From Arthrobotrys musiformis (Eukaryota > Ascomycota > Orbiliomycetes > Orbiliales > Orbiliaceae), in contig JAVHJL010000003.1 in NCBI GenBank assembly GCA_036971715.1, forward strand, positions 4,526,001-4,590,000: a stretch of DNA of 64,000 nucleotides, written 5' to 3'. Positions 12,501-23,621 of the stretch are shown piece by piece. Every line of letters starts with the position of its first letter. Position 1 is the first letter of the stretch. The notes below the pieces were generated by a model. The model saw only the letters and a program-made list of their open reading frames with translations, was not told the DNA's origin and ran no database searches. The position numbers and the translations under genes were made by a program.

Positions 12501-13521
12501 ACACTGTAATGCTCTTCAGGCGGCATCAGCTAAAGGCCACGAAAAAATTACCAAGCTCTTGCTAGACCACGGAGCCGATGTCAATGCACAAACTAAAGTG
12601 GCATCATACTACGGTAGTGCGCTTCGGGCGGCATCAACTGAAGGCCATGAGGGAATTACCAAGCTCCTGCTAGACCACGGAGCTGATGTCAATGCACAAA
12701 CCAAAGGTCGAGGATACGATAGTGCGCTTCAAGCAGCATCAGCCGAAGGCCACGCTGGGATTACTGAGCTCCTACTAAACCACGGCGCTGACGTCAATGC
12801 CCGAACGCCAGACGAATTCGAACTCTACAGCGGTGCACTTCAGGCGGCATCGAATCATGGTCGCGAAAGGATTATCGAGCTTCTACTAAATCACGGTGCC
12901 GATGTCAATGCGCAAGGTGGATTTCACGGCAGCGCGCTTCAGGCGGCATCAGTTAAGGGTTACGAAAGGATTGTCGAGCTCCTACTAAATCACGGTGCTG
13001 ACGTTAATGCGAAAGGCGGATACAACGGCAATGCGCTTCAGGCGGCATCAGTTAAGGGTTGCGAAAGAATTATCGAGCTCTTACTAAACCACGGTGCTGA
13101 CGTTAATGCGAAATGTGGATTTCACGGCAGCGCGCTTCAGGCGGCATCAGTTAAGGGTTACGAAAGGATTGTCGAGCTCCTACTAAATCACGGTGCCGGT
13201 GTTAATGCGCAAGGCGGATACTACGGCAATGCGCTCCAGGCGGCATCGTTTAGTGATCACGAAAGGATTGTCGAGCTCCTACTAAGCCACGGTGCCGATA
13301 TTAATGCGGTAGGTGGACTTTACGACAGCGCGCTTCACGCGGCATCACGTAATGGCCATAGCGGAGTTGTAAACCTGCTGGTGAGCAGAGGCGCCTACGA
13401 TCCGGACAACTCAGACGATTCGAGCGAGTCCGACGCGGACGCTAAACGCAGAGTCTCGCCGGCCGCCGAAGAGCGAAGTAATTCTCAATCAAAACGACAG
13501 AGACTAGAGTTTACAGAATAA
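9540..13521 (+). CDS. NLR-type STAND protein: PNP/UDP domain - NACHT - ankyrin repeats, 1266 aa
   Basis: The model is join(9540..10587,10707..11604,11667..13521), 1266 aa, with in-frame GTAAGT and GTAAGA introns. Residues ~8-340 form a nucleoside-phosphorylase-like domain (YTVGWICAVQTEY, MVGIGGGA, CFEMEAAGLM, IRGICDYSDSHKN). A NACHT NTPase follows, with Walker A GIPGCGKT at about 430-437 and Walker B WIILDALDEC at about 527-536. A winged-helix-like region comes next, then ten ankyrin repeats from about residue 895 to 1225, and a Ser/Asp-rich basic tail. The architecture matches fungal NLRs involved in heterokaryon incompatibility and innate-immunity-like responses. In those, repeats are thought to sense a ligand, NACHT to oligomerise and the N-terminal domain to act as effector. 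Repeats 4-8 are nearly identical at DNA level, suggesting ongoing amplification or gene conversion. The ligand is unknown. Confidence 0.9.
12403..13390 (+). repeat. ankyrin-coding tandem repeat, ~99-nt units
   Basis: About ten 33-codon units encode the pattern ALQAAS..G.E.I.ELLLNHGADVNA. The segment starting at 12919 recurs 198 nt later at 13117 with about 80 identical nucleotides in a row, so a two-unit block was duplicated recently. Confidence 0.9.
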
Positions 13522-14180
13522 CGTCAGCTATCTCGATAAGAAGTCAAGGTCGATAGTTGAATACACCAGGGCATAACATTTTAGCCCGAAGTCTGCGAGA
13601 AACACGGAAACCTCTACTTTTTCTACATGGAATCTATGGTAACTAGTTCATCGAAGATATCAAAATAACGCACAACTTTGTCAAAATTTTAGGAGTCATA
13701 GTGCGTATATACGTAGTCTCGAGGCTGAGCGGTGTGCTTAGACATACGTCTGCTAGTTGATACCTAAATTGCTGCATGCTCGATTCCGAAATGCACATAA
13801 CGGCGAATGTAAGTGGCTAAGTACGTAAGTAGTAAAAAGACAAGGAAATAAATTTAGAGCATAAACTAGCACAGATCCGGAACATTGTATAAACGGAAAG
13901 AGCGAGAGGGGAGACTATATACTTACTTAGGTAGGCATATGAACCAAGAAGGGATACTACGGATCTAGCAGAATCTCCAACCGAAAGTTCTTAAGTACTT
14001 AGATCTTTGTGATACTACGAAGGCCCTCTATTTTTAAACTACCTCGTAAACCGGATGTCACTACTCCATCATGCATTATATAACTATATAAAATTAACCG
14101 TTCGGAATTACATTACATACCATTGCTCTTAAATAAACATTAACTTCATAAAACTACAAAGTCCCTCCCTACTCATACGA
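13522..14180. other. intergenic between convergent genes
   Basis: This holds the 3' flanks of the NLR and the WSC gene. It is AT-rich until 14100 and then C-rich on the plus strand, with long C runs. No gene is supported. Confidence 0.5.
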
Positions 14181-14292
14181 TCATAAACCACCTAAAACCT
14201 CGTCACAACCACCCCCCCCCACAACCCTAAGCACAACATCATCAACCCCCAAAACCCCCACAAACCCCCCCTTCCCACACTCAACCACAACC

Positions 14293-17169
14293 TTAACCTC
14301 CCCACTCCCCCCCCTCCCCAATCACAAACGGTAAACTCCTAACCTCATCCCACTGCCCCGAACACCCGCTCAAAGCCGTCCTACTGAATACCTGTCCACC
14401 ATAATATACCCCCACAAAACACCCAACCGTTTTACTAGACTTAACCTTCGTCTGCAAAACCCACTGTTCCCCTCCACCCGGGAATTGAGATAACGTAACC
14501 GTAATCCCATAAGTCACGGTAGAAGCAGTAAACGGCACAGGTCCGAGCTCCACATCCCTCGCACTCCCGTCAATACCATCCACATACCCCAGCACCCCAG
14601 CTCCAGACGGAGTAATAACCTCCACAATATCACCAACGTACTCGACTCCATCGCTAACATCCCCTCCAACCCTGAAATTCACAAGCTTAACTTCCTCACC
14701 TAACACAAGCGGTTCAGTCGTCGCCGCGGAAAGTGGTCGGATATCAACGCTGTCTAATACAACTTCCGCACCATCTACACCAGTAATTGAGACGGAAATA
14801 CCAATCGAATCAACAGAAGGCGTAATCTCCACCGCCTTTCTCACAAACTCCCCGGATGAGGGTATAACCTCACTAACCGATCCATCGGCGACGGCAATAA
14901 TATCCACATCAACAGAACTCAATACATTCCAGGTAATAGAATATGTAATCCCAGGTGTAACCGGGAAAATCCTCTCCAAAACCACCGTCGCCGGTCCGGA
15001 GAATAATATTTGTAGGGCGGAGGGGTTGATATCGCCGTTTACAATGTATGTTGTCACATCGGTCGTAACACCTGAGGAGATCCATTCGGATAGAGCGTTA
15101 TCGGAGGTGAAGTGGAAATTGTAACCGGTGGAAGGGCTCCATTCTACCGGATTACAAAGTCCGGTTGGGGTTGTGAATGAGGCGGTTCCGATTGTTGTAA
15201 CAGTCGATGTAGGGGTCGAAGAAGTAGTACTACTCGATGTCGTAGTTGCAACTGGAAGACCGGAGGAGTAGAGTTCTAAATACCCACCCGCGCCGCAGGT
15301 TTTGGTACTATCACCCGCACAGGGGACATTACAACTCCCCGCCGAAGCCGGTGTAGCATCTGGGTTCAATACACTCCCGCACCAACCTAAACATAATCAG
15401 TCGCCATCCATCACAGAATATATAGGTAATAAAAACTTACACTCCCTCCCGTACTCCAACCCAGCATACGTGGCCGCCATCCTCCAACAATAATACAAAC
15501 AAAGTTCATGCGTCATACTCCCCGTCGAGAAAACCTTCGTCAACGCCTTCCCCGACGTCGGCTCCTGATAACAACCAAGAGAAGAATACTGAATATCATC
15601 ATTACCTACATCCGGCTCCTCGCGTCCTTCGATCGAGGTGTCGAAGGTGTAGATGTTGATTCTATCACGCCCACCGCATTTTATGGAAGAGTCGCCGGCG
15701 CAGGTCATGTCGCATTCTTCGGAGAGGACTTGGAAGGAGGCTGTGTTGATCGAGTTGTCGCAGTAGCATTCGCGGGAGTATTCGACGCCGTAGTAGCTGT
15801 ACCCGCGGGAGGAGCAGATGGTGGCGCAGAGGGAGGGGGTGAGGGCGTCGTCGGCGAATTGGTAGCGGAGGGCTTTGCCGGAGATACCGTCGATGTAGCA
15901 GCCTAGAGATACAGTTGGGGTGCCTGTGGGGCTGGAGGTTGTGGTTGTGGGGTCACCGTTGGGGGAAGGGCCGTCTGTGGTTGGGTCTTCAGTCGTAGTT
16001 GGCTCTGGCCCCTCAGATGTGGTCGTTTCAGGCTCTTCAGTGGTAGTAGGCTCAGGTTCCTCGGTCGTCGTAGTTTCAGGCTCATCAGACGTGGTGGGCT
16101 CAGACTCCGGCTCATCGGTAGTCGTGGGCTCAGACTCCTCAGTAGCCGTCGGCTCTGACTCTGGTTCCTCGGTCGTTGTAGTTCCAGCCTCCTCAGTGGT
16201 AGTAGGGTCAGATTCCGGCTCTTCAGTGGTAGTGGGGTCAGCTTCCGGCTCCTCAGTACCCGTTGGCTCTGATTCGGTAGTTGTAGGCCCGGGCTCTTCA
16301 GTAGTCGTCGGATCTACCTGCTCGTCTTCAGGAGTAGCCTCCGGCTCTTCACTGCCACCGGTAGCCTCTGGCTCCTCACTAGTAGTGGTAGTACTCTCTT
16401 CTTCACTGCTAGTGGTAGTCGTAGCCTCTTCCTCCTCGCTACTTGTTGTGGTAGTGGTGGTAGTACTCTCTTCCTCACTAGTTGTGGTGGAGGTAGTAGT
16501 ACTCTCTTCCTCACTAGTCGTAGTCGTACTAGAACTAGTAGTTGTTTCCTCAGGCTCTTCGCTCGTAGTAGTACTCTCACTAGTCGTGCTGGATGTAGTC
16601 TCTTCAGGCTCCTCGCTCGTAGTAGAACTAGAACTAGCCGTCGTACTCTCCTCCTCACTCGCCGTCGTAGTAGAAGAAGATGTCTTAACACTCTCAGTCC
16701 TCACCGCCGTCGCCGTCACAAACTCCGTAACAAAAACCGTAGTACTAACCGCCGGCAACGTCAAGCACAAACACGCGCTGGTAACTCTACTCGGCGCAAA
16801 AGTCTTCTCCAACCACTTCGGATACTCCACCTCCCCTCCCTCAGCCCTCCGTCGCAGCATCTCCTCGTAACTGTCTTCGTAGGAGGAGTATGTCCCGTCA
16901 TCTCTTTTGTAAAATACCGTGGTGACGGCGGATTCGGTTGTGGTTATTGAGGTTGGGAGGGAGATTGTGGTCGTGGAGGTGACGGAGATGTAGGCACCGC
17001 AGAAGGAGAGGGCTTCTGCGAGATTTGCGGTTGCGCGGAGGGCGCGGAGGACGAGGTCTGCGTTACACACGTGCGTGGTTGTTGCCTGCCGGGGGACTAT
17101 ATTTACATTATTGTGTAAGGGCGAGGCGAGTGCCAGCGGCAGGAAGGGGAGGAAGCTCGATAGCCGCAT
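14293..17169 (-). CDS. secreted WSC-domain, mucin-like surface protein (3' end frameshifted)
   Basis: The model is complement(join(14293..15386,15441..17169)), 940 aa to the first stop. An N-terminal signal peptide is evident (MRLSSFLPFLPLALAS). A Cys-containing region follows, then ~250 residues of Ser/Thr/Glu/Pro repeats (TTSEEPE, TTTEEPE), expected to be heavily O-glycosylated. Two WSC domains come next: residues ~424-508 (SLGCYIDG...CYCDN...CGG) and ~529-615, the second split by the intron and rejoined as GRECWCG. The C-terminal ~290 residues are a beta-rich, carbohydrate-binding-module-like region. WSC proteins bind wall polysaccharide and act as adhesins or wall sensors, but no transmembrane helix is seen, so this one is probably secreted or wall-bound. 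An 8-G run (14307-14314) shifts the frame just before the stop. With seven G the frame stays open to a TGA at 14181 and reads a plausible strand pattern (EVKVVVEC, VLGVDDVVLRVV). Confidence 0.8.
14307..14314 (-). repeat. poly-G8 homopolymer at probable frameshift
   Basis: Eight consecutive C on the plus strand, which are G on the coding strand, sit ~15 nt upstream of the premature-looking stop of the WSC gene. One base fewer opens a 40-codon extension that completes the beta-rich C-terminal domain. Confidence 0.6.
15900..16680 (-). repeat. low-complexity Ser/Thr/Glu/Pro codon repeat tract
   Basis: Degenerate tandem units code for TTSEEPE, TTTEEPE and SEEESTT-like peptides inside the WSC gene. 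This is the mucin-like stalk. The opposite strand shows long artefactual open frames rich in Val/Ser. Confidence 0.8.
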
Positions 17170-18266
17170 TTTTTATATTATATTATTAATTCACCCCTGT
17201 GGTCTGGGTACGAGACAATTATTAATTCTTAACTTCGATAAAATGAATGATGTTCGACAAAAGCGTTGATGCTGTTGGATTTCCCAATCCGGTTGATATA
17301 ATAATCCCCAAACCCCCCTCAGAACTAAAGGAATGAATATGAATACGAAAGGAAATGATATTCGCCCCCTCAGAACTACCCCGGGGACACCGTCTATATA
17401 TAATCTACGATAATAGAAGCACGGCACCAACGGCAATGGCTTCCAAGCCGCCCAGCCTCGAGCCCCACCCTTCTCCCCGTTTCACCCCGTTCGACCTGCA
17501 TCCCCAAAACCATAAATTTACCTAAACGTCTAAACTCGCATTCTGGTGAATATATTAAATATCCCATCAAGACGGAGCGAAATCTTATTCTCAAACTTCT
17601 GATGTAATTGGCGCCCAGTCAAACCATTGTAATCACCATTCAGTCGAAGCTCTAACCCCGGAGGGACGGGGAAAGGAAAGGGAAAGAAAGGAAGTTCAGC
17701 CCTGGCGCCTAGACAGAACATACGTACTTCCTGCAAGCCCAATATCATAATATACATCCAATTCGCAGGATCACTGTACGGCCCAGGTTCTTACTCAACG
17801 CCACGTGCGAAAAGTGGGTCCGCTTGGACCGAACGCCACCAAATTTCACCAATGCCCCTCGACGCAAAACGGAGGAATTTCTCAATGACGACGCGTTTTC
17901 CTTCAGCCGTAGCAAAAAACCCGTAGCCTGACTCAATTCAACTCGTCCGGAACGTCGGATCTGATAAATAATAATAATAGTAATAAAATAATAAAATCCT
18001 CGGAAACCCTGTGCCGGGTGGAAACTCAATGCACGCTCCAGGGGCCGCCAAACTCTCCCCAAGAACCCCAATTGCAAAAGTAAAGGATTGAAGATATCAC
18101 AATATATTTCATGCCCAAGCCATATAAACTCAGTAGCTATACTATAGAACAAAATCTCAAAACAAAACTACAACCGCCCAAGCCAGGATGCATGCATGAT
18201 CAAGAAAAAATATGACGCTGAAAAAATATTAATAGAAAGAAAAAATCCCAATCCCGTCCTTTGTCA
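17170..18266. other. intergenic, no supported gene
   Basis: Spacer holding the WSC gene promoter and the VPS27 3' flank. The small open frames are unconvincing and no repeat or RNA gene was recognised. Confidence 0.5.
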
Positions 18267-20922
18267 CTACAAATCGATCAAGTTCTCTGCCACGACGGGT
18301 TGCGGCTGTAAGGGTTGCTGCTCTATCGGCTTTTGCGCCGGGGGTTGGTAGTATGCGTGCTGGTGTATCTGCTGCTGCTGCTGCTGTGGTTGTGGTTGTA
18401 GTTGCTGCTGCGGCTGTGAAGGGTATGAGTTGTAAAAATCGGTTGATACTGACTCCTGAACCTGTGCTTGTGGTTGCTGCTGCTGTTGCAGGGGTTGCTG
18501 GCTCGGTGGCGCTTGGGCTTGTGGCGGTGGCTGCTGCCACTGTTGTGCAGGGGGGGAGTGAACCGATTGTGGTGGGTAAGATGGTGTGGATGTCGCTTCC
18601 GGAGCGGGCTGCTGCTGGTGCTGGGGGTATTGCCAGTATTGCTGCTGTGGCTGCTGTGGTGGTTGCTGAGGTTGTTGTTGTTCTTGCGGAGGGTATGACG
18701 GTTGAGACTGGGGTAATTGCTGGGGCGGTTGGTATTGCTGATAAGGATCTTGAGATGGGTATGACGGTGTAGATTTCTCAGGCGGCTGCGAGGGTCCGGT
18801 AGGCTGTTGTGAGAGATGTTGAGGCGGGTATGCCGAGGGGTACTCTGACTGGGGGGTTGGAGCGGGCTGCCCCTGCGCTTGTGGGGTTGGCGCAGACTGG
18901 CCGTTGGGGATTTGTGGAGGATAGGATTGCTGTTGCTGCTGTGGTGGAGGAGAGCTTAGGGAAGGGTAGGCGCCGGGTGGTTGTTGCTGGGGTTGCTGCT
19001 GCTGCGAGGGCATGGAAGGATACATGTTGTACTTTTGCGTCTCGTGAGATGCTACACCTGTCGGTTGGGCGTACTGGCCTTGTGGGGCGGGCTGGTATTG
19101 TGATTGTCGTTGCGCGGGGGGAACCTGGTATGTGGATTGCGGACGGGAATAGGGTGTCTCGGTTGGTGCTGGGCTGGAGAACTGAGCGCCGTAGAAGCTC
19201 TCGGCGTTCTGGGGCACGTTTGCGTAGGATGGTCGAGCGGCGTAGGATGCGCTTCCGAGGCCGTGGCGGGAGTATGTGTACGATAACCGGTCTTCGAGCA
19301 TCTTGTCGTAGTACCGTACCACCGTAGCCAGTTTCGCGTGCAGGTCGCAGAGTGCCTCTGTCCGTTCCGTTAGCATACTTGGACTAAAAAGTAAATGATG
19401 AAAGTGTGTGTTACATACCGTACTTGCTCATGGTCTCGCCGAAGGTCCTGGCCAGCTTGGGTCTTAACTTCCCGATGCTCTCGTATAGCTCCTGGATGGC
19501 GGGTTCGCGGAGAATAGTCCCGGGGGGCTGGCTCTGCAGCTTATGAACGAGCGTGGAGAACAGGTTGATGTTCTCGGCCTCCGTCGGGGACAGTTCGTAG
19601 TCGGGTCGTACGGCAGCAACGGTAGCAGGTTGGGCACTGGCGGCAGCCGCAGGGTTGTTCCAGGCAGACTTTTTCTTCTGTTCTTCCATATCAGCTAGTG
19701 AAGCAGCGATAGCCGCCTTCAGCTCGTCATCCTCTTCCTCCTCGGTTTGTTGCTTCGGTTGTGGTGTCGACGCTGCAGGCTTGGTGTCGGATGTTTTGGT
19801 GTTCTCGTTCATAGCCTTGAGCTGGGACTGCGAGACATAACCGGAGGTACCCTTCCCACCGCGAGCTTCCTCCTCGGACATCTTGAGAGCCATCCTCAGG
19901 TCGGCATCAAACCCGCTTTCGTCTTGGACACGGGCGTCCCTAGGTTGCATGTATCCCGGCGCAGAGAAGTTACGACCTTGTATTTGGTGGTGGCTGTGGA
20001 GGATGGGTTTCGAGATTTCTTTTCTGGTGAGTTTGTTGTGACAGCCGTCGCAGACCCTGACGGCCTGGGGGATTCCGATGTGTACGAGGGGGAGGGTTTT
20101 GGAGGAGCAAGTGCCGCAGAAGACGTTGCCGCAGTTTCGGCAGTGGTGTTTCCGGTTCATCATGGTGAAGGCGTTGCGGCATCCGAGGCAGACGTCCGAG
20201 TCGGCCCACTCGGGGGGCTTTCAAACAGTTAGCCATATAAAGACACACAAAAAGGGAAAAAGGACAAGTAGAAGAGGGGGAAATACAGCAGAAGAGTCGA
20301 CAAAGGCCTTGGAGATCTGCGAAGGCGGGGGCGGGAACTGATATCCATCAGTCTTGAGCAGACGGTAGGTCTCGGCGACATGGGACAGGGCAGGCTGTCC
20401 TTCGAAGGCAATAGCCCAGCCTTGGATGAGTTCGAGGATTTTGAACTTGACGTCGAGGTTGAGGGGCTGGGCGGGGGCATTCATGAGGGAGACGAGGTTG
20501 TCGATGAACTCCCTGGAGGCTATTTCCTGCAGGAAGTGGGATCCCCCGTTCTTGACGCAGGCGTCCGTCAACTAGTTCCCCACGACAAATAATCAGCATA
20601 GTTCCTATATTCACCAGGAGAGGAGACGGTGGGTATGAGAGAGGAAAAGTACCTGCAGGGCGGCGAGCTGGATGTTGGGGTTCTTGTTGCCTATCCTCCG
20701 CTTGAGGGAACGCATAGCGTCCTTAGGGGCGACCTGCTTGCTTCTGATGACATCGCATATCTCGAGGTTGGCGGCCATGTCCTCCCTGTGCCTCTATTAG
20801 CCATATTCCATCTTAACTTTTGGGAGAGAGTGGGTGAGGGAGAGAACATACAGGGCGGAGGAGGTGGCCTTCTCGATCTGGTCGTCGAAGGCCGACGTGC
20901 CGGACCCAAACCACCCCGCCAT
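18267..20922 (-). CDS. VPS27: Vps27/Hrs, ESCRT-0 subunit (VHS-FYVE-UIM), 794 aa
   Basis: The model is complement(join(18267..19357,19419..20217,20287..20571,20653..20791,20852..20922)), 794 aa. Residues 1-~165 are the VHS domain (starting MAGWFGSGTSAFDD, with VAPKDAMRSLKRRI and GWAIAF). FYVE follows at ~166-230 (WADSDVC, RKHHCRNCG), which binds PI3P on endosomes. UIM-like helices lie at ~264-283 and ~324-345 (EEDDELKAAIAASLADMEE), which bind ubiquitin. A GAT/core helical segment is joined across intron 4 as ETMSKYEALCDLHAKL. The long tail is Gln/Pro/Tyr-rich and ends in a clathrin-box-like LIDL. The protein recruits ubiquitinated cargo and ESCRT-I at early endosomes for multivesicular-body sorting. 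Intron 4 uses the AG after a TGCTAACG branch; an earlier TTTTTAG would break the frame. Confidence 0.92.
18290..18990 (-). repeat. Gln/Pro-coding low-complexity tract
   Basis: CAG/CAA-rich codon runs (poly-Q blocks of up to about five residues mixed with P, Y and S) form the disordered C-terminal tail of Vps27. No perfect long microsatellite is present. Confidence 0.7.
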
Positions 20923-22143
20923 CTTGTGCTAGCTGTTCCTGCTCCTTTAGATCGAAAATATGGAGACGTTCAGTGTCGGTATATCATATAAGACCGGTAT
21001 CAGGGCTGTCGGAGGAGTTATCGGTGGAGGTATCGGTGGTGGAGGTTGTGGTAGTAGTGATGATGTTGTTTGTGATGGGAGTGGTGGTTATGATGAGAGT
21101 GTATGTGAATATGACGTTGTGGCGAGACTGGCAGACAGACAGACAGAAAGTAGGATTCCCAGCCCGGCCAATACGATCTTGATGACCAAGCAAGAAAACC
21201 TCCAACATCCAACCTCAATATAATACAATACAATACCCAAGATTACTAGCGTGGTGAGTATGAAAGCCGCGTACGCAGGACTGCCGTTTTGGCCGTGGCG
21301 GCTATTTGATCCAGCAGTTTGGAGATCTGGAAGCTATTGGAGAGGCTGCGCAAGCTTCCTGGTCCGATATCTCTTGGCACTTCGACGTACATCACCGGAC
21401 AGCGTCGCCCAGCAGACACACACACATTACCAATGGACAGTACTACCACGAGGCGTCTAAGAGGTATTCCTATTGTCTCCGGAGGGCCCGCTTCACGAGG
21501 GAAAGATGGGAGATGTATGTCCCGTATTGTATGGATCACGTGACGTGGCGAGCAATCTGCAACAGCAAACACACCGAAACCACTCAACGGTACTTTACTA
21601 GCCGGTATATTATACGTACACATGATATTGGTATAAGATATGGCCGTCCTACTAATAGGTGTGTCTATATTGCCTCGAGGGGCGTTTAATACGATATAAT
21701 GTGTCCTTATAATATATAATTAATTTAATATAGGTATAAATTATATTTACTATCAATGCACGACCGAATAAATATACCAACCGAATATTGCACGCCTTCA
21801 ACCTATACAAATACAATGTAAAGATCGGACCCTAAGTATACTATATAGCCAAGTACCCAGTCTACTATACTACTTGAGTAGTGTACTGGCTACTGATATT
21901 TTGTTGTATAAGGGTCGGGCGATAGTTGGATGAAGCATGAAGAGTGCCGCAACCAGCGGCCGGCACGGTAAAAGTGCTCGAATTAACGACATACCGACAC
22001 CGCCCCCCAAAGCCTATATTCTCCCTCACCCTCCTATAATATAATGTATACTAGGCATACAGAGCGCTGCCTACGCCCTTCTCTGCACTATCTACCTCTT
22101 CTATATATTCTCGGGCGCAATATTATATATAGTTATATAAAAG
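20923..22143. other. intergenic between divergent genes, no supported gene
   Basis: Holds the VPS27 promoter and the upstream flank of the small orphan at 22144. A GGTGGT/GTTGTG-rich stretch lies at about 21015-21110, followed by AT-rich sequence from 21700 to 22140. Overlapping frames of about 125 codons on both strands (21246-21689) show no protein signature. Confidence 0.5.
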
Positions 22144-22827
22144 ATGCCGTCCCGAAACATGAAATGCCTGGAAAAGGCAAAAGGCGGAGTCGTCGCCTAC
22201 ACCGAAAAAGTTAAGGAGATCTATAAAGAACTGCGCCAACAACTTAACAAAAAGGCTGGGGAGTTCGGGGAGCACATGTTCACCCTGCGCTACGGGAAGA
22301 GCCGCGTGCAGATGATGGAGGAGTATCTCGCGTCAGTACCCCTATATATATACATATATTTATAAGTAAACAATATTGATGTTTAAATGTACAGATTAAT
22401 GCAAGGCCATGATCCTCTGCCACCCGCCGAGATAAATCCTTACCCACGTGCACGCAGCAGCCTTGTCTCGTCGCCAGATTCCTCAACTTGTGGCAGCAGC
22501 CCTCCCGTTCTAGTCCTCCGACCATACAAATTCGAATGTGCGACAGATCAATTCACCGCCTCGATCGCTGGTAATATTAATACACATCTAGATTAAAGCG
22601 GATATAATGTATGCTAACAGAGTGGGCGTGCAGCAAACGAACGCAGGCGGCAGGCGGCCATGGAAGAGGCGATCGAGAACGGTACGTACTGGGAAGACGA
22701 CTATTTCCACCCGCGGGACCGCGAGAGCCAGCCCCCGAAGGAGGACCGCAGCGCCGAGGTTGCCGAGTTCATACGCCAGTACACGGCGCCGGACGCCACG
22801 TCGCGCTATCCCAGTCTGTGGGACTAA
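22144..22827 (+). CDS. small orphan protein, 3 exons, 185 aa
   Basis: The model is join(22144..22331,22395..22570,22634..22827), 185 aa. It opens MPSRNMKCLEKAKGG with a Lys-rich, helical N-terminal region (YTEKVKEIYKELRQQ) and has a Ser/Pro-rich middle. It ends with a strongly helical then acidic segment (NERRRQAAMEEAIENGTYW ... RYPSLWD). Intron 1 is GTCAGT..TGTACAG. Intron 2 is GTAATA..GTGCAG with a TGCTAAC branch, and the more upstream CAG would give the wrong frame. The sum is a multiple of three and the third exon has a clearly protein-like composition only in this frame. There is no signal peptide or membrane segment. I do not recognise the family; it may be a lineage-restricted gene. 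Confidence 0.55.
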
Positions 22828-22964
22828 TATAATGTAATGTTTGTTGAGAGTTGATAGGAGCTGATGTTTATCTCGTATATAATATAAATATAAATATATA
22901 TAAATATAATCTAATCTAATTAGGGCGGGTTCCGACGAGTTTATCTACTATGAATACGTCCTCC

Positions 22965-23001
22965 CTCTTCTCTCTTCTCTCTTCTCTCTTCTCTCTTCTC
23001 C
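22965..23001. repeat. TCTCTTC heptanucleotide microsatellite
   Basis: About five head-to-tail copies of TCTCTTC sit in a longer pyrimidine-rich stretch (to ~23040), just upstream of the small candidate gene at 23127. It may be a 5' UTR/promoter pyrimidine tract. Confidence 0.8.
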
Positions 23002-23126
23002 CCTCTCTCCTCCTTCTTCCATCTTCTCCCCCTCTACCTAACACCTACCACCGAGACCAACCAGCAAGCAATATAGTCTGAACAAGAACAAGCCGAGCAT
23101 CAACTGCTCAAAGCCTGCGGAATTCA

Positions 23127-23621
23127 ATGCAAAATATATCGGCGGAAATATCCCAGATGTCTGAGGACGTGGCCCAGGCAGAAAATACGCCCGGGCTACG
23201 AAGGATAGAGGAGGTTATTGGGGCGGTGAGGGCGGTTGACGGCCGCCTTCAGAACATCGAAGACCGTCGGGGACGATACACCAAGAGTAAGAATCTGCAT
23301 GCTGCAAATATAACCAAAATCCAGTCATGGAATGTTTTGGAGGTGCCTCTAAATATATCTATATGGGGCCATGCCTATGATGATGCTTGACCACCGCTAA
23401 ACATTTCCCTCTTGATTTAGGCAAGTTATGTTGCCAATCCGGCTATATAATGCCACGGCTCTACCAAAAGGAGATGTGGGCAATATCAGGTAAGCATCTC
23501 TCCCAGCTGACTTTTACCCTCAATAACAGGTGAAGCTGAACCTTGTCTCGTATACCAGAGCCGCCCAAGCCAACCCCCAGGCCGACTACTCCTCCCAATA
23601 AAAAGCCAAATAAAAAGCTAG
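23127..23621 (+). CDS. candidate small coiled-coil protein, 106 aa, weak
   Basis: A possible model is join(23127..23286,23421..23489,23530..23621), 106 aa, with GTAAGA and GTAAGC donors and TTTAG and AACAG acceptors. The first ~53 residues look helical (EISQMSEDVAQAEN, RRIEEVIGAVRAVDGRL), recalling many short ascomycete hypothetical proteins with a heptad-like N-terminus. The second intron is only 40 nt and the C-terminal part has no recognisable pattern, so later exons may be wrong or the gene may be a decayed copy. Confidence 0.3.

Noticed and set aside
15920..16870. 316-codon plus-strand frame rich in Val/Ser/Gly
   Set aside because: Shadow of the Ser/Thr/Glu repeat on the opposite strand.
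21246..21689. Overlapping ~125-codon frames on both strands between VPS27 and the small orphan
   Set aside because: Neither shows protein-like composition or splice continuation.
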